From: Cyrtodaria siliqua
Taxonomy: Eukaryota > Mollusca > Bivalvia > Adapedonta > Hiatellidae
Direction of reading: 5' to 3'
Length of the DNA: 64,000 nucleotides
NCBI GenBank assembly: GCA_037043455.1
Contig: JAWPHD010001805.1
Span: forward strand, 62,001-126,000
In this document: piece after piece, positions 56,341 to 64,000 of the stretch
How positions within the stretch are numbered: position 1 is the stretch's first letter
Layout: every line of letters starts with the position of its first letter
The notes under the pieces: generated by a model
The model's database searches: none
Seen by the model: the letters and a program-made list of their open reading frames with translations, nothing else
What the model was told of the DNA's origin: nothing
Made by a program: the position numbers and the translations under genes

Positions 56341-59220
56341 CAGCCGGAAACAGGTTAAGAAACAAGTTGTTCCCCATATTTGAGAAACAAACACCATCCG
56401 GTTCAAGACAGGTATCATCAGCCTGAATGTATTCTTGTAGCAGAAAAAGGCCCCCAATAACTATTATCGCCGTAACAGCTTAACTGTTTTGTCACTTTCT
56501 GGCCCTTTCTTTTGCAAAAGGGTAGTTAGGCTAACGCCATGAAAGCCTAGAAAGTATAGGAGACCAAATAACGACCACATTATATAAATTGACTCCAAAA
56601 ACTCGGTCAGAAGCCTAACATGCTTTCTAAGAACCTTTAATGGGTATTTCTCTAAACCAGTTCCCAAGGATCACATGAGTTTATGCATCAGACATTGACA
56701 ATAGAAATAAATGTCAGAAAAATATGCAGTATGTAAAGGCTTGAGGAAGATTGTAACCTTTAATGTGTGGCGTCAAACCCAAATTGATTGTTAAACGTTT
56801 CGAAGTTGTCATAAATTAGCAGCAGAAATAAAAGATAATATAAGTGTAAAGTGTACATGTTACTCTATTTCAGACTTTGAACATTGAATGATTTCTGATG
56901 AAGCATGTATCCTTTCCTCCTGTTTCGTGTGCCACTGTTATTTCATTTCAGTCAGCAAACAACTGATATACATTTGTCTGTATATAATATGCACATTTAC
57001 CCAATTGTTAATAACTTTTGCCACCTTGATAATCAAGTTTATGTCTAATCTGAACAGGTCTTTAACTGCATTTTGACCTTTAACCTACGATCGGTTCTTA
57101 GACTTGTGTATCAATCATAAAGGTTAAACCATGTAACACTCCGACAGCAATACACGAAGAAAATGTATCCTTTTCAAGTAAACTAGCCCGCATTAAAAAA
57201 GTTAGCCACACAACTGTGTAAACTCCCTTTAACTAATACAGAAAGATGTCATGTGATGCTGACTATTGGAACGACATTTAACTCATTTATCACCTTCTTG
57301 TATGACAACCTAAAACTTGGAGGAAATGTGTTATTAAAATACAATTTGCAACCTGCCCAGGTTCTATTGTGCAATATACCTTTTGGAGTTTATATAACTT
57401 TGACTATGACTATTGACTATAAACCCCAGAGATACACAAACACACACACACACACTCTGTAGTGTGGAACCCTGCAGAGAAGTTTTTATTTTGAATCGAC
57501 ACAGCACAGAAGGGTTTTATGAGTTGGTGACCATGCACTAACTGGTTTAAAGGGCTGTGTATTGACTAGGGACAGGCCGAAAAGAAACAGATAACTGAAC
57601 TTCAATGAACCCCTTGTAAAAATACCTGGTGCAGTATAAATAAAACATCAACCTGGTGCAGGATAATGAAACCTCATCGATCTAAAAGGATTGGCCCAAC
57701 AATAAACCAATGATCAAATGGAATACCCTTAAATTGAGGCATTATGATAAGTATGTAACTTTTGTCCATGTTTTGAATATGGACACCACTGATAAAGCAC
57801 TGTCGATGCATTAAATATGAATGTATTAAAGAAATGTAGGGAGATATTCCCAAACTCTACACGACATAGTTTCGAAAATCACAAAGCTGCTATGTAGCGA
57901 ATGTTTTTCTCGTATAACAAGTAAAAAGTGGGAACTTTACATACGGAGGTATACCGACATAACTTTTGACTGGTGTTAAGACAACTCGATGGTTACACAA
58001 AATACCAACACTGGAGGACTCTATGGTTACACAAACTGAAATATAGGGCAAAATGTTTGAGAGAATGAAACAAAATAAATCTTGAAAGAAGTGATAGAGA
58101 TCAAATCATAATTAAGCATCAGCAGCAACAGCATTCGTATATAAAAATCTGTAATGAAGACATCATTGTACGCAAACTGAATAATTGTAAAGCTGATCGC
58201 TAGACGAAAAGCATAGGATGTTTTATAAACAGTCAATTTAGAAGAAAGGAGGCATGAATTGATTTTAAACTGTTAAACAGTATTAATTCAAATGAAAAAT
58301 AATGCCAAAACCAAGACAATGCTTCCGCACTATCATAGACGCACGGCCCGACAGTATGACGGAACCTACCGCTCTGGGTCATGAATATGCATTGCCTCCA
58401 TTGTCAGAACAACAACTTTTATTAGCAACAACAGTCAACGGCAGCAAGTTAAAATTAGCTGATATCAACAAACTGTTGAGATATACTTATCCGCAGTAAG
58501 AAAACAGATTGCCTAAACACTCCAAATACATGGTTAGCATCATAAAACACGATTACACCAACAGCCTTGGAGTTAAATAATAGCAGCAGGAGCTGAAAAC
58601 ATAGTGCACAACAACGATAATGATAACAGTAGGCGAACATTATGGCGTAATAGACATTTCTCCATCGAGTAGATGGTTTCCAAAAGATTATTCCTCTATA
58701 AATGGTTTTCATAATAGTTATTAAATAATAAGTGCAGTAGCTATGGACATCATCCGCAGAATGACAACAATTATATTTAGCTCTGCCTTGAGTCGAATAA
58801 TAATATTTTGCTAATGTGACTCACTGTTATTTACAGTTTTAATTGCCTCTCGAATGACTCAATAATTATTATTATTTTCATTGTTTTTGCAAATTGAATA
58901 AATTTGAGTTGAAAATGTAGTCTAACTACTGTCATTACAAACAGGATATTGTTTTTATTTTGATACCATTTTCAATTTCCTAGTGTGAACTGTTTGCAGT
59001 AACAAACAATCTACCGCCACCATATCTACAACGAACTTGCAATTTGCATACGCCTGGTGGAAAAAAGATATGATAATTTTTTAATTTTTTTTTTGTAATT
59101 TTTGCATTATCTACGACAACAGCATTATAAAGCGTATAAAAATGAGTCCTGTTTCCCGGAGGCTGTGATCTGTTCCTCTATCTGACGTACGTCTTGTGTA
59201 CGGCCTTTTCTGCAACCAAT
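56341..59220. other. Intergenic, nothing firm
   Basis: About 2.9 kb. A (CA)n at 57437-57456. Short open frames only, none supported. No RNA gene or clear repeat seen. Confidence 0.45.
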
Positions 59221-59224
59221 CGAG

Positions 59225-59377
59225 TCACTCAACGATATGTGACGTCACTGAATAGCTGAACGTACACCCTTTGGATCTGCTGGGAGGCAACCACTGACTT
59301 TTCCAGGTGGGATCATCAACCACGTTACCGGCAGAGAACTGTCCATCGAACTGTTCGGCTCGCTTTCCACGACTCAT
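59225..59377 (-). CDS. Possible small ORF of unknown function (50 aa)
   Basis: An ATG-initiated frame, MSRGKRAEQFDGQFSAGNVV then DDPTWKSQWLPPSRSKG, ends at TGA. It is GC-rich (about half) in otherwise very AT-rich surroundings and is rich in Arg, Lys, Ser and Trp. I do not recognise a family. It could be a first coding exon, since a GTAACG donor-like word follows codon 16. It could also be chance in a non-coding GC-richer patch. Confidence 0.2.
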   Translation of the reverse strand: MSRGKRAEQFDGQFSAGNVVDDPTWKSQWLPPSRSKGCTFSYSVTSHIVE

Positions 59378-59539
59378 TATCCAGTGTGATTATGAAAACA
59401 AAAAAGAGGCGTACAATGTATAAACCTAGCACAAATGAGTACAGATGGAGGACAAATGAAAATAAAATCCTAAATAGTAATACCAACTTATTATAATAAC
59501 TGATTGTGCAGACTTCATGTAGATCTAGTCTGTTTATTT

Positions 59540-59650
59540 TTATTTTATTGATTTTTTTTTTGATTTTTTTTTTTTTTAAATATTATTAGCATTATTATAT
59601 ATATATTATTATTATTATATTTATTTAATTATTATTATTACCCCACTATT
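59540..59650. repeat. T-run and (TTA)n low-complexity stretch
   Basis: T runs at 59547-59577 followed by TTATTA repeats to 59640. Confidence 0.9.
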
Positions 59651-59659
59651 ATTATTATT

Positions 59660-60380
59660 CCCAACACCCAAAAACTCCCTCAGTCGAAACGCACCGAGAC
59701 ACAGAAAGATGCTGTAGCATTTAGATATGATATACACTTTAGATTCCTTTAGCCAGCCAGTATATTTCCATTGACTGATATATAACCCCCAGAGGGCAAG
59801 GCACACTGCCTGTAGTATTTTGGAAGAGATTGAAATCAGTTCGCATACGATCATCACTAAATAAAGATTCACTATTACAGACGTCTTGTTCTTTAAACAC
59901 ACCCAACAAGCGTAACACTTGCAACAGTCCTAAACATATTCAGTTTAAAAGTAGTCTAGCGAGACGCAACACAACCACATTGTTCTAATTTAGCATATAT
60001 ATCGAAACAGCTGATTGACCCACTTAGCGTGGGAATTAACAGCGTGGGGAACTATGACTCACTCCACATTTCGGCAATATTAATTAAGTGAGTTATGAGA
60101 ACGTTTATTTAAAGTAAATATCAATGAGAAAGGGAATCTCACAGGATATAAACAAAGGAAGAGACGAAATAAAGCTTATGTTAATAAAATTGAAAGAAAA
60201 AGTTGGTCTGACGAGAATCGGAAATGGCCGTCAAACAAAGGAAAATAGAAAACGTTATTTGCATCCTGCCACAACGTGAACATCTGTACGAATAAATTGA
60301 AACGAATACGACCTAATCGAAGCTAAAATCACGAGCAACAGGATTATTACAAAATCATAGATCCTGCGAGTCTAATTTCA
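59660..60380. other. Intergenic, nothing recognised
   Basis: AT-rich, no supported gene or repeat. Confidence 0.45.
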
Positions 60381-60381
60381 A

Positions 60382-60554
60382 GGAAATTAAGTTTTTAACT
60401 GTAAGCTCAAAAAACATCATACCTCTCTGTTAAAATCTTGACAGCCGGTGTCTATGTAGAAAAATGCACCGTGAAATTTACTCAATCTCAATAATTATCT
60501 ACAGCTAGTGTTGCCTCCAATAACTTTTGACTATAACAGATATTATAGTCAGTA
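60382..60554. repeat. 173-bp dispersed repeat, copy 2
   Basis: Matches 55361-55533 at offset 5021. Confidence 0.9.
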
Positions 60555-60684
60555 ATATATCAGATAGCTACCATATAGTTGATATCTAAAATGTAAAACC
60601 ACTATCCGGACAATACAAGACACATTTTACAAAAGATGCACACCTACTCTAAGCCTATTAACGATACAGTAACTTACGTTAGAG

Positions 60685-60965
60685 AATAGTTCATGGCGGG
60701 GATTTCTTTATTAGTACCGTTTTATTGGGATCACAGTAGGGTAAGTATGAGGTTTGGTGTACCCTAGAACCTAATTTAAACCCCCAGCGGTCTTTTTTGC
60801 CACTGTCCCTCACAAGGCGGTAGCTCTATTGCCAACCATTTTCGTGTTTGTTACGTCATATGCCTTTATTGCCATTCATGTTTGTCGTTTTGCATGTTTT
60901 TGGGTTTACTGTGTTCTGTGAAAGCTGCATTTCCTGTTCGACATTTATACTTATTTTTTACATAT
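60685..60965 (+). mobile_element. MGTNCAP tail, second subtype
   Basis: 'ggcggggatttctttatta', 'aacccccagcggtc' and 'ttttgggtttactgtgttc' place it in the subtype also seen at 6425 and 53216. Confidence 0.83.
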
Positions 60966-61830
60966 GTGGCTTTGCGAATCCGAACTGTTCACTACAGTAT
61001 AAACGTTTTAACCGGCCTGACAATTGTTATTGTTGTCGAAGCTTCGAATTATAAGTTACGAACTCTTAATTCCTTTTACGAATTTTCAATTACATGTATT
61101 GCTAATAATAGTGAATATATCTACACATTTAATCGACAAACATGCATTAGTTTATGACCTCAAACATAGAGAGAATTTTGAAGAACGGTTTAGTAGTGAA
61201 ATTTGGTGGTTTAGTTTCTTTAAAATAGAAAACAGTTCATAAGTGTCTACACAGTGGGCACAAAAGGGATTGTTTTGATTGTTGTCTGTGTATTTTTCAT
61301 CTGTCGAATTTCTGTTATGACTATTACAGAGAATAAGTATGCTGATGAAGTGGAATTCCTCATTATGGTATACATGGAATCCGATACAGTTATACAATTT
61401 TCTAATTCGTATCAGTACAATTAACGTTTGACCTTCAATGATGATTTTTCTGGGATGTACATTTTTGTGTTGTATTTTCAGAAAGCAGGTGACACAAACC
61501 ATGTTTGATGAACATTTGGACAAAATGGTAGATACATACGTTAGTTACAAAATTACTACGGTTGGTGACGTTTCTTATGTATGTTTGTATTAAAGGAAAA
61601 ATACCGAAAATAAATCAAATGATACACAACCTTCCATATTTCTGCATACTTTCTAAAATATTGAAGATCCAAGCGTAGTTGTTGTTTTTATTTGACATAC
61701 ATATAACAGTGACTAGTGTTAATCATAGTTCAAATGGAACTTGTAACGTCATGATGTGCTTCGGTTTCATTAAAAATGTACATATGAGGATTATATTGAC
61801 GACTAGTGTTCATATAATTCAAATACAGTG
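60966..61830. other. Intergenic, nothing recognised
   Basis: Open frames up to 123 codons on the minus strand (61152-61523), none with a motif. Confidence 0.45.
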
Positions 61831-61834
61831 AACG

Positions 61835-62400
61835 ATGACCGGACAGACTGTGGACCCTATGATGACGCCTACCTAAAGCCCATTGGGACGGTGGCATTTG
61901 ATGTTTGTCTATGATCTTTCTTGTCGTGCTCTTAATGGTTATTCTCTTGTTGCTCTGGCTTCTGCCAAGTCATTGAGTACTTTATTGTGGCTTTGTAGGC
62001 TATTGTTTTTTTGTATTATATTTACACGAGCATTTTTGTGTTTTACTTATATTGCCTATTGATGATGCCTTGTTGGTTAGATATTAGATTATGGCGGGGA
62101 TTTCTTTATTTACACTGTCCTGTTTTAATGGGATGACAGTAGGGTAAGTGTGAGGTTCGGTGCACCTTAGAACCGGTTTAAACACACAGTGGCCTACTTT
62201 GCCAATGACCGTTCCAAGCCGGTAGCCCTATTGTCAACCCTTTTGTGTTTTGTGATGTCGTTTCAATTTATTTTTACTTTTGCCTTCTTGTTTGTCTGTT
62301 TGCGTGTTTGTTTTTGTGTTTTGTGGTTGACTGTCCTCCTTGAATGCTACTTTCCCTGTCCGATCTTTTTATATTTCTTTGTATCTCAAAAGAATAATTT
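61835..62400 (+). mobile_element. MGTNCAP element 3' end: last codons, UTR and tail
   Basis: Begins abruptly with MTGQTVDPMMTPT and stop (61835-61876), the conserved C terminus. It then has the UTR 'gctctggcttctgccaag' and a complete tail to 62400. A severely 5'-truncated insertion. Confidence 0.85.
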
Positions 62401-62790
62401 AAACGAGCCTACTAATAATGATTTATACAACACTACTAGCCGTGTCGTCTAGTTTCCAGTCGAAACTATTTCTTGAACATTAAATAAATCATGGGGCTGA
62501 TGAGCCCACTTTTGTGCATATGAACATTGAATATCAATCTACAACACATTAGGTTGACGGTTGTATTCGTATTTCGATTGACACCCATACCTTTTCCAGA
62601 TCGTATAGTCCTTTTTAAATTTAGTATTTGTGTCGCATTAATGCAAACACAACAACACAAATTGAGCCACACTTGTGATGCGCCAATATACTGATGATGA
62701 AACAATAGGAGTTTGGCGGATCATTATGCAAGTGCTATGGTATTGGTCTCGGGCAAGATTGAACATATCCATAAAAGGTATAATGATTTC
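62401..62790. other. Intergenic, nothing recognised
   Basis: No supported feature. Confidence 0.45.
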
Positions 62791-62799
62791 CTCTGTAAA

Positions 62800-63085
62800 T
62801 ATGGGTATAAAAATCGAACAAGAAAAGTAGCAAAAAAAAGAAAAGAAAGTCAACCATAAACACACACAGAAACAAAGAAAACTTTAAAGATGAAATCAAA
62901 GCGAAATAAGACATCACAAACATAAAAGGGTTGACAATAGGCATACCACTTTGGAACGGTCAGTGGCAAAAAAAAGGCCGCTGGGGCTTTAAACCAGGTT
63001 CTGGGGTGCACCAAACCTCACACTTACCCTACTGTCATCCCAATACAACCGGACAGTGTACATAAAGAAATCCCCGCGATAACTA
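62800..63085 (-). mobile_element. MGTNCAP tail repeat
   Basis: Minus-strand, complete: 'aaaagggttgacaatagg', 'tttggaacggtcagtggc', 'ggctttaaaccaggttctgg', 'caccaaacctcacacttacc'. Confidence 0.87.
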
Positions 63086-63194
63086 TTCTTTAACCAATAA
63101 GGCTGCATTAAAACAATTAAAACATAAAGCTTTATTTCAATCATAAACTTCACTTTTTGATCGGAATGCATATAATAACAACGTAGGTCTAAAA

Positions 63195-63325
63195 GCCGAA
63201 TCGTATTTGCAAAAGAGTATGAAATGGACATTTGGAAACGGCCGAACACAATAAGTACGAAATATTACAGTCTCGGTTTGACTGAGACGGTATTGAAATA
63301 TGCTTGCTACCGTTCACGCACCCAA
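63195..63325 (-). mobile_element. 'GAGACTG' LTR-like repeat, copy 5
   Basis: Plus strand: 'tttggaaacggccgaacac', 'acagtctcggtttgactgag' and 'gctaccgttcacgcacc'. Truncated compared with 54955. Confidence 0.75.
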
Positions 63326-63459
63326 AGGTAGATTTACCATTGCTTTTACTTTCATAAACGGTTAGTGCACATTTTCAACTGTAATAATAAAAATATTCTA
63401 TGTGATATGTATTTTGATGTGGGCTGCTAATAATTACATTTTTATTAAATATGTGTATA

Positions 63460-63705
63460 TGTGTATGCAGGTATAAAAAAAAAGAAAGATATAAAATTCG
63501 GACAGGGAAAGTAGCATTCAATGACTACAGTCAACCACAAAACACAAAAACAAACACGCAAATAGACAAACGAGAAGGCAAAAGTAATAAAAAATGCAAC
63601 CGACATAACAAACACAAAAGGGTTGACAATAGGGCTTCCGCCTTGGAACGGTCAGTGGCCAAAAAGGCAAAAAGGCCATTGGGGGTTTAAACCAGGTTTT
63701 TGGGG
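63460..63705 (-). mobile_element. MGTNCAP tail repeat
   Basis: Minus-strand, ends at 'gggtttaaaccaggttttt'. 'aaaagggttgacaatagggc' and 'gccttggaacggtcagtggc' are intact. Confidence 0.85.
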
Positions 63706-64000
63706 AACATATTCGACATTAACTTTAAAGCTATAACACTACTACTATATGAACACCCAGGGAGAAAAACATTATAATAAAGGGTACATCAAGCTTGTAA
63801 TTGGTGTGTATGTGTCTGATTTAAATTTGACACATTTTTATATTTTGTATTCTAAAGGGACAAAAACATGTTGAATGAGCCTAAAATGTCTCCATATTTG
63901 CAAGGACATTCAGTCTGCATAGTAATATATGCTATTCTATGTTACGCATCCGGAATAATGCAAACATGTGCACTTATATGGCCATATATTTTCATATTTC
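63706..64000. other. Intergenic, nothing recognised
   Basis: AT-rich end of the window, no supported feature. Confidence 0.5.

Noticed and set aside
58302..58499. 65-codon frame beginning MPKPRQCF
   Set aside because: Reads like protein by composition, but no motif, splice context or repeat evidence supports it.

Overview
This is an animal nuclear window with about 64 kb of AT-rich, intron- and repeat-dense DNA. It most likely comes from a bivalve mollusc. Support for that is the small secreted C-type lectins in split genes, the 'gggccataactc' tandem repeats, and a very abundant 3'-tail repeat of a retroelement with an MGTNCAP reverse-transcriptase motif. A dreissenid mussel is possible from memory of similar repeats, but nothing in the window proves it. 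There are no prokaryotic signals.

The only intact protein-coding genes I can assemble are two paralogous C-type lectin genes, both on the minus strand. Gene A has CDS exons within 10706-19128 (169 aa) and gene B within 24261-29492 (176 aa). Each has five exons: a signal peptide exon, three exons carrying the lectin domain, and a tiny last exon ending in Val-Gly-stop. Exon lengths 92, 91 and 241 nt and all splice phases are identical in the two genes. Upstream of both starts lies a shared GATA-like promoter block. In gene A it is followed by four tandem 16-17 bp units, each with a TATATAA box. A 424-bp copy of part of gene B, with a truncated exon 2, sits behind gene B at 30482-30905.

Everything else recognisable is repeat DNA. 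1-960 is a degenerate ~32-bp satellite. 1239-5493 is a 5'-truncated L1/Tx1-like LINE with several breaks. 5496-8390 holds a ~160-bp tandem repeat and a jumble of MGTNCAP-type (probably Penelope-like) fragments, one split by a short LTR-like element. 8699-9015 is a tRNA-derived SINE with a 12-bp target duplication. 9353-10683 has foldbacks, a microsatellite and a hAT-like MITE with an 8-bp duplication. 16.2-18.4 kb (gene A intron 1) is a cluster of long hairpins. 20.6-24.9 kb holds foldbacks, a G-run and a second LTR-like element. 31.6-38.6 kb holds another MGTNCAP element, a three-deep nest of insertions, a GIY-YIG fragment and two tRNA-like sequences. 39.2-43.6 kb is a ~300-bp satellite interrupted by a LINE 3' end with a 15-bp duplication. 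44.4-46.3 kb holds more tandem repeats. 46564-47521 is a deleted mariner. 50.3-51.9 kb is a CpG-richer block with NRF1-like palindromes and a 748-bp long-TIR element with a 6-bp duplication. 52.6-63.7 kb is more retroelement tails and recent segmental copies.

The points I consider most worth following are two: an LTR-like repeat family whose two subfamilies keep the same hairpins through compensatory changes, with AATAAA in the loop of one; and a set of unrelated long hairpins that share a CGAG-type centre. Both rest on reading alone and need alignment and folding to confirm.
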